Assembly (NCBI GenBank): GCA_964036045.1
Contig: OZ038378.1
Location: forward strand, 164,111,311-164,175,310
DNA: 64,000 nucleotides
From: Eutreptiella sp. 'Long Island Sound 2002'
Taxonomy: Eukaryota; Euglenozoa; Euglenophyceae; Eutreptiales; Eutreptiaceae
Reading direction: 5' to 3'
Within the stretch, counting starts at the first letter, position 1. Every line of letters begins with the position of its first letter. This document shows, in pieces, positions 24,658-35,506 of this stretch. The notes under the pieces were generated by a model. The model ran no database searches. It had not been told where the DNA came from and saw only the letters and a program-made list of their open reading frames with translations. The translations under genes were made by a program, and so were the position numbers.

Positions 24658-24790
24658 TCAACGCGACAAACAAGGCACTGCAAAAAGTGGCCTGAGTGTA
24701 CTAGATCTCGTCGGGTGCAAAGCAGAACAAAAACAAAAGCATGTCCACCTACACTAGGCGCCTTTGTGCAAGGTAAAGACAAGAGCATTG
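24656..24790. repeat. Dispersed intronic repeat shared with 4733-5560
   Basis: GTCAACGCGACAAACAAGGC...GCAAAAAGTGGCCTGAGTGTAC matches 4733-4780. The following CTAGATCTCGTCGGGTGCAA...CTAGGCGCCTTTGTGCAAGG matches 5464-5545. In the left copy the two halves are separated by about 680 bp that include the exon-like ORF at 4993-5281, so this may be an empty or deleted version of the same repeat. Confidence 0.65.
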
Positions 24791-25587
24791 GGGGAGGTAC
24801 GCGCACCGCGCGCACCACGCATCGCACCGCGCGTGTTCTTTCCATCATAGTCTCGAAAAGTTTTAGTGATTTTTTAGGCTGTCAAGGACGCGGTGGCCTA
24901 AGGGGTAAGCATACAACAACGGAGGCCTCCACTCCATCCTCCTCACCAATTGCATGGTGGTTGTAGCCGCCCACACCCCCTGACGGAGGGGGCCGTTGGT
25001 TGATGATGAAAGGAGAAGGATTTGCTCTCTAGCACAGACCAACACCATTCCACAAAGTAGTTGTATCAATTCATTTGTCTACTCCTCGTTGCGCCTTCTG
25101 ATTTGCACGGTGTGGAGGCATCGAAGAAAATAGAACAAAAAAATGGGGAACACTTTCTAGGAGAGAAAACAGTGGCATGAAACAACAAGCAACAATTACT
25201 ACTTGGCACACACTGCAAATAATGCACACACACCTGCCCCCTCGCCCTACGTGCGCTTCCGCAGAAAACATTTGTGCCTTTGATTGTGGCTTGTGGCTTT
25301 CCCTACAGGGGAGGGGTTGAGGCACCCGTGGCTATTGTCCACCATCGCGACGGCCATCGCAACCTGGCTTGGCGCCCTATCCCGCAGCCACGGCAGACGG
25401 GCTCACTGGAGGGGGGGTGCAACAGGGCCGGTGAGGTGCTAAGAAAAAGCACAAGGGGGAATTATGGGGAAAGAGTCAGCCGCACTACCCAAAAGACCGC
25501 GCACCGCGCGCACCGCGCGCCGTACCTCCCCCATTGTTCCCACGTCCTCCTCCCAGATGGCGGGTACAGCCTCTGGTAGTGCAGCTC

Positions 25588-25588
<1 letters not shown>

Positions 25589-25632
<44 letters not shown>

Positions 25633-25691
25633 GAGAACCGCGAGACAAGAACAAAGCAAGAAAAGCAGTGGAAAGAAAACTCCTCAACAAC

Positions 25692-25725
<34 letters not shown>

Positions 25726-25771
25726 GTGAAGGGGATCATAGAGCCGAACTGAACACACACACACACACACA
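25589..25771. repeat. Cluster of three (CA)n microsatellites
   Basis: CA tracts at 25589-25629, 25693-25723 and 25754-25771 are separated by short unique sequence. The first is preceded by GTACAGCCTCTGGTAGTGCAGCTCGG, as at 5585. Confidence 0.9.
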
Positions 25772-26641
25772 CAATTGACACACGGTTTGATTGCATCCAC
25801 ACCACTTCAATCCGATTCTGTACCAAAAGATCTTCCGTTGGTGTGGCCCCCAGCCCATCTTTCAATGATTCTTGCCACTGCCACTTTGCTGCCGCCAACG
25901 TCAGCCATGACCGGCGCTAGTCAGCACAACACAAACGGATTCCCGAGTGTATACGACGACGAACCAATAGGGATTTTGTGGGATCCGGGTCAAGCTTTAC
26001 GCATCCGTTTGTGTGGGCTCTATGGACATTCCCTTCGTTGTGTGCCCTCCACCTCCGTTGCCCTTGCCACTGCCACGTGCCACATACAAACAGGCATCGA
26101 CAGTGGCATTGGAAATGATCCTATGAGCCCTAAAGCCCTCAGCACTTCCCGGGGGGGGGGGGGGCTGTAGACAATCAAACCTACCAGGTGACCACCCAAG
26201 TTCGCAGTCCGATCCAATTTCTCAAGCCAATTCTGGCTGAAAACCCCATCGTCGCACTGCACACTTGAGTCGATGGAGAGGTGGATTTTGATGTATTTAA
26301 CAGTTCACAAAGTTTCAGCTCTGGATCTTCAGCAAACTTGGAGAAATCGGCTTCGCAACGTGTTCCCGGGATTGCAGCGAGTTCTCGGAAATTTCTTGGA
26401 AAGTAACTGTACAACGAGGTTTCCGACCGACTGACTCGATTTGTAGAAATATAGTTGACGGCAGACAATTGATCGAGTGCATGAGATCCGATACGCTTGT
26501 GCATGATTTCCTTGTCATTCTTTTCTTGCATATACGGCACACACCAAGGGCACGATCACGTCGTGCTCTTATCTTGGCATGGATTCGGTGTACCCGCCTT
26601 ACCCATCTGAGGAGCTATTTGCATTCACTGTGGGATTTGCC

Positions 26642-27148
26642 TTAGGAAAGACAAGGCGTTGTGGCACTACAAACGGGGGTTGTTGTGTGTTTCCTCTTGT
26701 CTTCCGTGTACGAGATGAAAACTGATTTTACGTTCACGTCATTGAAAGTGCCTTTTATCTTGGGGGAGTACTCTAGAACAGTTTCTTCAGGCGCAAGAAC
26801 ACATGCCTTTGTCACTGCACCCAACTCACCAAAATTAAGGCCATAAGAACTTGGTTCATCCAGGATTTCTAAGAGGATTATTCTCCACGTGTTGTCTTCT
26901 AGCAAGTCCTCACCAGTACTTGGCTCTCGATCTGTAGTTCCCATTTGAAATGTTTGCTCCCTCTCCTTCAGCCAGTGCCGCGCCCAACGTGTGGATATTG
27001 GTGGAAGCCCATGCTGGGGCACCACGGGTCGCATTTTATCAAGAATGGTACGCGCAAGAGTAATCACCGTTTCTCTGTTGAAGGGGATGCCATCCTCTGG
27101 ATGGGTATCGCAGTACCGTTGAAGCTCCTTTTTCTCATCATCCTTCAA
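26642..27148 (-). pseudogene. Transposase fragment, pogo/Tc5-like DNA-binding region
   Basis: The ORF contains an arrangement typical of the CENP-B/Tc5-type helix-turn-helix of pogo-like transposases. GIPFNRETVITLARTILDKM is followed, after HGLPPIS, by TRWARHWLKEREQTF (the usual 'sxxWxxxFxxR'). No DDE catalytic core follows. A second short ORF at 26181-26540 on the same strand may be further debris. The segment is AT-richer than its surroundings and sits inside the 5.6-kb intron, so I read it as a dead insertion. Family assignment is from pattern only. Confidence 0.5.
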
Positions 27149-28132
27149 AAAGCTGGGACGACCAATGGACTTTGATGCTGACTCTCTAGCTGCAATCTTT
27201 TACCCCCACAGGTGGATGCTTGTTTGAGGAGGATATGGAGTACCATGATGTAGCTTGATGCTTTTCATGCCCCCCTTGAGGTAAATGTTCACTGCCTCAG
27301 CATGCTCATCGTCTCCCCACTTTAACTAGGGCTGCAGTTCAGGGGTCCCGCTTTTCTTTTTTGCGGTCTTTTTTCTTCAGCCCTTGTACAGCAGCATGCA
27401 AGTCAGTTTGTATCTGGTCTGATGTGACCGCAGACTTGGGAACAAGAAATCGTTGCATGCTGTGAATCTGTATCAAAGACAGGTAACCGATGTGCTGAGG
27501 CTGTGGAACTTAACAAATGCTGAAAAAATAGGTGCTTCAACAGTACTACAACTCCCTCTTACCAGCGATGGCCGTTGCACCGCCTGTTGCTGAAAAAATC
27601 TGTAATCTGGTGTACCCCAGCATGAGCTTGTAACATGATGGGGGAGATGGTTGTCCTGCAAATTCTCTAGTGTGGGACAACAACAGCATGCCATCCTTCA
27701 AAGAGAAACATAGAGCACTTGCTGCACAGTGCGCTCCATGAGGATCATGCAGAATAATGTAACATGCAAACAAATTGCGCAAAAAAAAGTCGGGGAAATT
27801 TTGGTCACTAGAATGGAGAAATTTGGTGCGGGCAAAATTTGGCACAAATTCTTAAATTCCATGGCGAAATTTGGTACAATTTTGTTGTGCCAAATTTCAA
27901 AAATCCAAATGTCGCCTGTTCCAAATCCCCCCCCCCAGCACATACTCCTCAGCACTTGTCCAATCTGCGGGCCCTGGTTGCTGCTGTAGATGGCCCAGAA
28001 AATCCAGTCAAGTCCGGGCGCTCGAGTTCCAGACCGGTTCGACTTCTCACCAGAGACCTGCGATTTCAGGGCGGTCACACAGCGTGGCGCGGTTCCCAGT
28101 CCTTGTGGGGGCCCTGCACGGGGGGCACAGAC

Positions 28133-28593
28133 CTGGACGTCGTACTTGAAACGGGCCGGGTACAGCATGGCCCTGGAGGCAAACTCGACCATGGAGCAGG
28201 CCACGAACGTCACACGACCCTCAGGAGGCGCACTGCGCACGGCCGCCAGCGCCGTCAGCAGCGGGGCCTCGCGGTACCGCTCAACGCACGCCCGCACGTC
28301 GTCCCCGTAGTACTCGTCCCTCCGGCGGGACCGCGTGCACACGGCGGTCTGCACGAACGTGTCCGGGTGCTCACGGGCTTTGAGGGGCGCGGGGGTGAGC
28401 GCGTGCCACTGGTCCGCCTTCCGGGGGCCGTGCACGGGGGAGGTCAGGACCACATCGTGGCCCGCGCTGTGGGCGTTGAGGCCCGCGGCCTCCGCAGTGT
28501 AGAGCAGGTGATGACGGCAGGCGTCGTCCGCCAGGAGCGTGGTCAGGCGGTCGCGCACCTCTGCGTGCGCTCTCTCGTGCACCAGGCACTCCC
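28133..28593 (-). CDS. Giant cyclase-like gene, exon 5 (end of domain 4, start of domain 5)
   Basis: The exon begins with the two bases completing a Gly codon split at 29017, then reads ECLVHERAHAEVRDRL, the end of domain 4. It contains LLYTAEAAGLNAHSAGHDVV and a charged linker RSRRRDEYYGDDVRACVERY. It ends at the first strand of domain 5, EGRVTFVACSMVEFASRAML, which has the cyclase 'VTxVF' shape but no Asp. The acceptor is CCCCCGCAG before 28593. The donor GTCCAG|GTCTGT is phase 0. Confidence 0.83.
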
Positions 28594-29016
28594 CTGCGGG
28601 GGACGGTGAAGGGAGCGCAGCTACACGGGGGGTGCACGGCGGCCGCGTGCCGTTGGAGGAGAGGCAGCGCCGGGCCATCGCGCCCCGCCCTGTGCACGGG
28701 TCCACCCCCATCCCCTGGGCCGCTGCCATCCCCTCGCCCACGCCCACCGGCCCTACCGCATCCACCCGCTGCATCCCCGACAAGTACCACCCCGACCCCC
28801 CACACCAGACCCTCGGTATCCGCCCCCGGCACCCGCCACGATTCTTGGCATCGGCTGCCTCGGCTGCTGCCGGTCCAAACCCCCCGTGTGACAGTCCGTC
28901 GGGTTGTTGCTCCTTTACGGGGCCCTGGACAGTCACCCGGTCTTCCCTTCGCATGTTGCGCCGGGGCGCTGCTTTCTGTCGGCCGCTGCGGCCGGTGCTC
29001 CTGCCCCGGGGCACAC
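28594..29016 (-). other. Intron between exons 4 and 5 of the cyclase-like gene
   Basis: A 423-bp intron whose left part (28882-29005) is the third copy of the 120-bp repeat, ending about a dozen bases from the splice donor. Confidence 0.6.
28882..29005. repeat. 120-bp intronic repeat, copy 3
   Basis: CGTGTGACAGTCCGTCGGG...GGGGCCCTGGACAGTCACCC...CGGCCGCTGCGGCCGGTGCTCC, in the same orientation as the two copies near 17.5-18.1 kb. It lies just inside the donor of exon 4. Confidence 0.8.
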
Positions 29017-29830
29017 CTTGTCTCGCGTGCTGCAGGAGGTAGTCCACGTAGTGCACTCCGGGCCCCGTGTAGCGCATGCGCTGGCCCTCCGGGTCCCACT
29101 CGGCCGCCGTCACGTCGCACTTGTCGATCGCGGCGCTGGCCCGCAGCCCGCGCCACAGCAGCGCGCTGCCCAGTTTGTGCGCCTCCGCGTCGGCCCCCCC
29201 GTCCCGGAGCAACGCCGGGGGCCAGTGCTGGTGCAGCAACAGGAGCTGCAGCCGCATGGCAAACCGCACGGCCGCGGCGCCGTCGGGGAAGGCCGCGTGC
29301 ACCACGGCCCCGGCCTGGCGGAGCTCGTACCCGGCGAACACGGCCAGCAGCCGCCGCACCGTCGTCAGGTACGTCGCGAGGGCCCCCTGCCACGCCCCCG
29401 GCGCGGCCGCGAGCCGCGCCTCGACCACCGCCGCGTTCGCCACCGCGACGGCCGCGAGGACGACGGTGGGGCCCGGGGGCGCCTGCGCGCGGCCGCGAGC
29501 GGGCGCGAGCATCGGGTGCCGGGCGAGGGTGAGGGCCGCGCCGTGGGGCTGCAAGGCACTGGAGGTGGTGGGGAGGGGGCAGGGCCCCGGGGGTGGGGGG
29601 AAGGTGCGGCCGCTGAGGGACAGGAGGGTGACCGCGAGGAGGGGGCACCGCCCCCCGGGGCCCAGGTCGACGTGCCCCGCAGGGGCGGTGCGGAGGGCGT
29701 CCCACTCCCGGAGGGCGGTGGAGTGCAGGTCCCCCGGGGCGAAGGCTCGGACGTGGTCGAGGTAGGGGTCGAGGAGCGGCTGCAGGGCCCGGGGGAGCAG
29801 CACTTGCCCCGGGTGCGCCGCCCCCATGAC
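29017..29830 (-). CDS. Giant cyclase-like gene, exon 4 (end of domain 3, most of domain 4)
   Basis: VMGAAHPGQVLLPRALQPLL at the start is the 'AxxGQVLLS' end of domain 3. Domain 4 follows: GPTVVLAAVAVANAAV at the first strand (no Asp), FAGYELRQAGAVVHAAF (no second Asp), FAMRLQLLLLHQHWPPALL, LLWRGLRASAAID and MRYTGPGVHYVDYLLQHARQ. The frame continues into exon 5 with a phase-1 junction (a single G before GTGTGC). The acceptor CGCCAG before 29830 is phase 0. Confidence 0.83.
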
Positions 29831-30380
29831 CTGGCGGAACGGGCAGAGCAGACATGCATGTGGCAGGGAAACTGGTGCTCTGTAGCGATCGGCCCCGTAG
29901 CCACTCAGTAATACCCGCCCCCTGCACCACCAGAACTCAGTAGGAACGTGCTGCGTCCAGCGTCTGGCTCGGTAGGACCCTGCTCCATCGGATCATGTCT
30001 GGGCTGGCAGGTGCCAGTGGCAAGTCTGGAGCAGAGGCTGTGAAGGGGCTACCTGGGCCGGGGGGGGCATGCCTGAGGGTCCCATCAGCGATGCATCAGG
30101 GGTGGGGGGAGGGGGGGCCCTCCCCGCGCCCCTTCCAGGGCCCCCGGCTGATGGTCAGCCGCGGCTGCAGGCCAACTGGCGGTTGTGCGCCAACCGGCGG
30201 CGGTCGGACTGGACGCGTGATTCACCAAAAGAAAACAAATTCCCCGTGGCCCTCTGGCGCCCCTGAAGAGGCAGGGGTTCCATAAAGGCGGGTTGAACAC
30301 CGTATGGCATAGCGTGGCGTGTGTGTGCATGTTGGAGTGTAGTGCCCCCCCCCCGTCCTTGGCCCCCTGCTTATAGTCAG

Positions 30381-30416
<36 letters not shown>

Positions 30417-30448
30417 ACTCACCCTCTCTCTCTCTCTCTCTCTCACTC

Positions 30449-30488
<40 letters not shown>

Positions 30489-30802
30489 CCCAACTGCCGC
30501 CTTCAACGGCACTTGTAACCGACAGTAACCGCCCCTAACCGCTTTGGCAAAACCCCCTGCAACCGCCTTGCCTGACCGCTCCCGGGGCCCCCTGTTCTGC
30601 CCCGTCCCTTCCAGTGCACTCATGTCCCCCATGCCATCGCCGTCCGTGGCTGGGCGGTCGTCCTCGTCTGCCCACCCCCCTCCCGAGTCTGACCACACAT
30701 TGGCAAAGCGATTGCTACGACCACTGTACTATGGACGGAGGGGTTTGGAGGGGGGCTGTGCAACCAACCGTCGTCTTGAGGGCGGCAGAGGGGCTGGCGC
30801 AC
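29831..30802 (-). other. Intron between exons 3 and 4 of the cyclase-like gene
   Basis: A 972-bp intron containing the (CT)n tract at 30378-30485 and no recognisable gene. Confidence 0.6.
30378..30485. repeat. (CT)n microsatellite
   Basis: About 108 bp of CT dinucleotides with two short CACTCAC interruptions. On the sense strand of the host gene it reads (AG)n. Confidence 0.95.
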
Positions 30803-31753
30803 CTGAGCAGCACTCCGCACGTCGCCCCCGGCGTGGACCCCGACACGCACCCGCAGGCCGTGCCAGACCACGGCCCGCGCGGGCCCCGAGGGTTGCACGT
30901 ACTGGGCCTCCAGGCCGTCGTGGCCGTTCACAGCCTTGAAGAAGTCGGGGTCAGGGGAGGGTTGCTGCAGGGCCTCGTGCTGCAGGAGCGCGCCGAACAG
31001 GGCCGCCATGTGCGGCACGCGGAACGCCGCCACCGCACAGCCCCCCGTCGCCTGCAGGGACTTCCCCTGGCACCGGGACGCCATGCGGCGTGCCAGCACC
31101 GCGAATCCTTCCACCGCGCGCGCGGCGGCCGCGGCATGCCGCGGCGGCAACCCATCTGGCACCCACGCCTCGCAAACCGCGAAAATCCCCCACCCGCTGC
31201 CACCGCCGCTGCCATCGCTGCGCGGCGAAGGCGGCGGCAGCGGTGTCGGTGCTAACATCACCGACCTGGGGGCGCCAGCCAGGGCTGCACGGAGCCGCAG
31301 TGACTGCGTGGTCAGGACGTATAGTGCTGGGACCGCAGTCGCGGTCGCAGCCCCGATTGCGACAAGCGTCGCACGCTCGTCCATTGCCGCGTCGCACACC
31401 CCGTCGGCGGAATATCCGATTGCATCGTGGACGTCGCGGGAGACCAGGCACTCGTCGTCGCGCGCGCGCCTCTGGGCGCGCGCAGCATCCTGCACCATAA
31501 CCCCGCTATACTCCGCGCGGAGGAGAGCTGGGTTGTACTCCGTCACCGGGTGGCCGTAGTGCACCCCCATCACCAGCGGAAGGCCACGGTATAGCAGCAC
31601 GTTGGCCCCGGGGGCGGGGATGCTGCTGCACGTGCCGGACGAGCCGCTGTACACCGGCATGCACGCGGGGAGCGAGAGCAGCGCCGACGGCCAGTCCAGG
31701 TACAACGCGAGGACTTGCAGCCTCGTGCAGAACACCAGCGCCTCCATCGGGTC
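30803..31753 (-). CDS. Giant cyclase-like gene, exon 3 (rest of domain 2, most of domain 3)
   Basis: This 317-codon exon is phase 0 at both ends. DPMEALVFCTRLQVLALYLD and WPSALL continue the domain started in exon 2. LLYRGLPLVMGVHYG and YSGVMVQDAARAQRRARDDE follow; the latter keeps an 'AAR' but has Asp/Val where Asn is expected. Domain 3 begins GWGIFAVCEAWVPDG, has GGCAVAAFRVPHMAALFGAL, then VVWHGLRVRVGVHAGGDV at the exon end. It lacks the WPxxLL helix end. The acceptor lies after a C13 run (GTGTTCAG before 31753). The donor is GCTCAG|GTGCGC. Confidence 0.85.
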
Positions 31754-33277
31754 CTGAACACGGGGGGGGGGGGGATGTGTTGTGCGCATTCCAATCCTGA
31801 AGAGTATCTGCCCCCAGTCGCTATTGATGCATGCTACATGTGCGTGTCTTCACGCATGGTCCTGTAGGCAACTGGTGAGCGCTCGGCGCTTTTTGCTGAT
31901 CGCCTCTTGTGCGCACGTGCGATAGCCCTGGGGTGGGGTTAGGGTGTGGGTGGGGGGGGGGGGAGAGGATTGGCAAGAGGCCATGGTGTTAGTTTGTTTG
32001 CCTTTGCCAGCGCCTATTGGCCTCTCGCCACTGCTCATTCCGACCCTCCGAACGGATCCGAACGTGTTTTGGTTGTGTCAACGGAGCCCCTGGATGACTT
32101 GTCCTCTTTGACTACTCCGGGGGTCGGCTGTCGCGGAGACGGGCTGTTGCCCGTGCCGTTGACCAAGTGCATCCAGATGCACACTCCGAGTCCATGCAGG
32201 GGTTTGCCGACCCCAGCACTGACTTGTGCGCGCTTGTGTGTGCATCTGCAGGATCATTTTCCTGACAGGGGCTTCCAACAACCGCAAGGATTCTGTCCCT
32301 TTTGTCCTTTCCTTTGCCTCCTTCTGCGCCCTGCACCAATTTCGGCGAGCGCGAAATTGCCCTGCCCCTTTTTGGGGGGCGGGGGGGGGGGGGGGATTCC
32401 TCGTGTGGGTGGGGGGCTGTTCGTGCACTCCAGGCAGATTGGAGAATGGCACGTGCGAGGGAACAGTGTCCCGTTGCGCAGGCAGGCCCCTCAGCCCTTC
32501 CTCATCCACTCGGTACCACTGGTTGCTCCGATCGGAGGGGGCAGTGTCACGCTGGGGACCAGTGCCACTGGGTGGCAGGGGGCTTTTGTGGCCCTGCCAA
32601 GCTACCGTGCACCTGCAAGAACGACGAAGTGCAGGAGGCGCCCTCGCTCCGCCGCGAGGGCGGCGAGATCACGGGGACAACCCCCCGCAGGGCCAGAGCC
32701 GGTGGTGGTGCAGGTGCCTGTGCCTGTGGCTTGCACCCTCTCCTGAATCCTCGTCGTTGGTCCGGCTGCTGAGCGGCAGCGCGGGGCAGGACCGCCCATG
32801 GGCGGGGGCGCCGGCGCTGCTGGGACGGCCCGGGGTCTGTCGGCCGTGATGCACGTGAGGGGGGGGTGTACAACACCCCCTACATTGTAGTTCACAGGGA
32901 TGGGGTTGCTATAGCCTCAAGCTCTTCAGGCTTTTCTCCAACCCTTTTTCACACTTTCGGAATGCCTATTTCTATAGGCATTTGATGACTATTGTTGACT
33001 GTTTTTTCTGTGGTTAGGCACTAAGACCTATCCATATTTATTTCAGCCCAAGCAACGGAACGCATTGCCATCCTGACCCGAGACATGCAACAGCTTGCCA
33101 CACAAATGGCTGCATGTCAGCAACCGTTGAAGGAGCGTCACGCCGTATCTGAGAGACAGTACGCCAGGTTGGGTCGCCCGACTGCCAGGCCCATACACAG
33201 TTCCGAGACAGGTACCAGCAAGACCTCTTGAATACAGCGGCGATCGGGGGTGAGGGGATGAGGCAGCGCGGAGAAAC
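31754..33277 (-). other. Intron between exons 2 and 3 of the cyclase-like gene
   Basis: A 1.5-kb intron holding the dispersed repeat (about 31850-32135) that is inverted relative to 5686-5830, with G-runs at 31955 and 32382. No gene is visible. Confidence 0.6.
31950..32135. repeat. Dispersed intronic repeat, partner of 5686-5830
   Basis: GGCCTCTCGCCACTGC...CGAACGTGTTTTGGTTGTGTCA...GACTACTCCGGGGGTCGGCTGT is the reverse complement of the block at 5686-5830. The upstream part (31890-31930, GCCTCTTGTGCGCACGTGCGATAGC) also resembles 10220-10260, suggesting a mosaic or longer family. Confidence 0.6.
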
Positions 33278-34075
33278 CTGGAAGACGAACGAAAAATGAG
33301 CGAGTGGCCGCTGGGGGTCTGGGCCTGGAGATGTCTCGGAGCCGCGTGACCCCGGCTGCGCCAATAGAGTCTGCATCAGATTCCACAGAAGAGCGACTGC
33401 AGTGACGTAGGCGTCAGGGACAGCGTTGTGCATCGCAGCCGCGCCTGAGACAGACACGCACACCAGCGCCATGGGGGCGACGGGGGCGGGGCTCGGCGCA
33501 GAGCACCACCACCGCAGCGGAGCCTCCCGCACAGTGCGCGTCGCGTGGGAGAATTCTCGGCGCAGCGTGGGCACTGTGGAGCGCCACAAGGGCGGCGGCG
33601 GGTCTGCAAACTGCAGGCGCTCAGCAGGCGTCAGGGGCACGGCCACGCAGTTGCCGGGCAGCTGGTCGCACGCGCGCTCCACGGCACCGGGTGTCAACAA
33701 GAATTCCCCCATCTTCGCGAGCGACGCCGCCAGCGCCGCGTCGCGCACCGTCGGGCCCACGAAGCGAATCGTGGGGCATGCACCACCGGGCGCGGCAGAA
33801 TATTGGGCGCCGAAAGCCATGCCGGAGGCAACACGGAGACCGCGCCAAAGTTCCGAGGACTGCCCAACGGGACAAGGTTGCGCGCCTTCCAGAAATCGAA
33901 GAAAGTTGGGGGGCCACATCGCGTCCAGCAACGCCGCTTGGAGGTGATGTGCGAAGCGCACCGCGGGCGGGACGGTGAGGAAGACAACCAGGGAGCACTG
34001 GGGGTCGGAGGCAGACAGGTAGCCCCCGTGCCGCTGGATGGCTTTGCAGAGGATGTCGCGGTAGACGGCAATGCC
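33278..34075 (-). CDS. Giant cyclase-like gene, exon 2 (most of domain 1, start of domain 2)
   Basis: This 266-codon exon is phase 0 at both ends. It opens GIAVYRDILCKAIQRHGGYL, continuing domain 1, with SASDPQCSLVVF (Asp kept near the second metal site), the helix FAHHLQAALLDAMWPPNFL, LWRGLRVASGMAFG and IRFVGPTVRDAALAASLAK (no NxxxR). Domain 2 starts MALVCVSVSGAAAMHNAVP, without the first Asp, and breaks at HFSFVFQ, which joins DPMEALVF in exon 3. The acceptor (TCTTTCGTGGCCTCCAG before 34075) and the donor CAG|GTTTCT are both plausible. Confidence 0.83.
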
Positions 34076-35506
34076 CTGGAGGCCACGAAAGAAGATGAAA
34101 ACGTAGGCGCATCACGGGGTAGGGATTGCGTGGGGGTTGGGTGTTAGTTACGAAAAAAGTCCTAAATTTCCTAAAATGGGTCAAAATGGTTTTTTGCCAA
34201 ATGTGGAGAACTTTTGGACTTTTGGAGCACTGAAAACGGGCAAAACGGACTCAACACACGAATAGGACCACTTATTTGAGCATCCCATAAACCCCAGTAC
34301 TATTTTTGGAGAAATGCACTTTGGACCATTTTTTCACCATTTTTTCATTTCCAAAAATGGCACCTTTTCCACATCCGAAGCTGAAAGATACATCCTAGTT
34401 TCTCATGGCTCATGTGCCATGCCCACTTTGAGCGCCATGTATTGCTTTGGGACCCTTGTGGTGATGAACGAAATGATGAATGGAAACACTGGGAAGCCCG
34501 TTGCTTCCGCACCATGCACACGGGGTACTTTGCACGTGCCAGGGTAGGGTTACCAGGGGAGGGCGGTTTCAAGAGAGGGAAAGTGGTTACTCAACCAGCC
34601 AAGCCCCAACCAAGCTCTGCCCAAAGCCCCAACCGCTCCTTCCGTTCCGATCATCCCCACATGTAAGCAGCTGAGTAGAACAGATGGCGCTGCAGCCCAG
34701 GAGGCTCAGTGAAGGGCGTTCCAAGTCCATTGGATGGGCAAGCATCTGCAACCTAAGGCAATCGTATGACGGCCGTCCGACTGGTGCCATGAACGCAGAT
34801 TCCCTCGCCCTTTGTTCTGAGCTGGGTTGCCCGTTTAGCCCACGATGTGTCAATGTGACCGTATGATGCACAGGGTTGAGGCACGAAGTACAAAATGCTC
34901 AGAGCTGATCACCAACAGCTGTCGCCAGCTATGTAACCATTTGGGGTTTCAAGTCAATAGATGTGATTTAAAGTATGATAACATCAAATACCGCAGCAGT
35001 ACGCGGTGCACCTTGTTTCCCGAATCGGCAGCGCTGGCTCATGCAAGGGGATCTCACCAATAAGGAAGGATTGAAAAAAGACAACACAAAAGAAGGAAAA
35101 TCTTGCCTGTGGCCGTGGCATGGGATTGGTCTGGTAGCAACCTGCACAGTTGGCACAACCTTTGGTTCTCGAGGAGGCTATGCAAGACTATCAAGGGTAG
35201 ACTATGCAGATGTATGGTTACCGTGTGGTACAGCGGTTGTTGGTCAAGGCCATTCATTAGGGGGACGGGATGAGATTTTGTACTGGTCACAATTGCAACA
35301 TACTCCCGCAGCTTCTACTCCTTGGCGAGCGGTGGCCTTACAAAGACCTGAAGGTCTGAGGGCGCTCTTCGTTGGTGATCCCATTTGTGGTCGTTGTTCC
35401 CTTGTCTTACCATTCGTACTATGCGACTGGAAAGCATGCATTCATCAAGTAATTATGGGCAAAGGTTGGGCAAATGAATGTGACTAACGACAAGACACAC
35501 ACGCAC
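34076..35506 (-). other. Intron between exons 1 and 2 (as numbered here) of the cyclase-like gene
   Basis: A 1.4-kb stretch, AT-richer than the exons, with no tandem repeat or convincing gene. A plus-strand ORF at 34975-35487 shows no recognisable motif. Confidence 0.5.

Larger units (their letters stand above)
22520..28132 (-). other. 5.6-kb intron between exons 5 and 6 of the cyclase-like gene
   Basis: Domain 5 reads smoothly across this gap (…FKYDVQ, then ALVTGILRRAA), which supports a single gene spanning it. The intron holds several (CA)n tracts, copies of the GGCGCCTTT-type dispersed repeat (about 23345, 23552, 24750) and the block at 24656-24790 shared with 4733-5560. An AT-richer segment (about 25.8-27.9 kb) contains a transposase remnant. 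A tRNA A-box-like string (GCGGTGGCCTAAGGGGTAAGC, about 24889) has no B box. Confidence 0.6.

Noticed and set aside
24885-24960. Candidate tRNA (GCGGTGGCCTAAGGGGTAAGC)
   Set aside because: The A-box-like string has no B box or clover-leaf pairing downstream.
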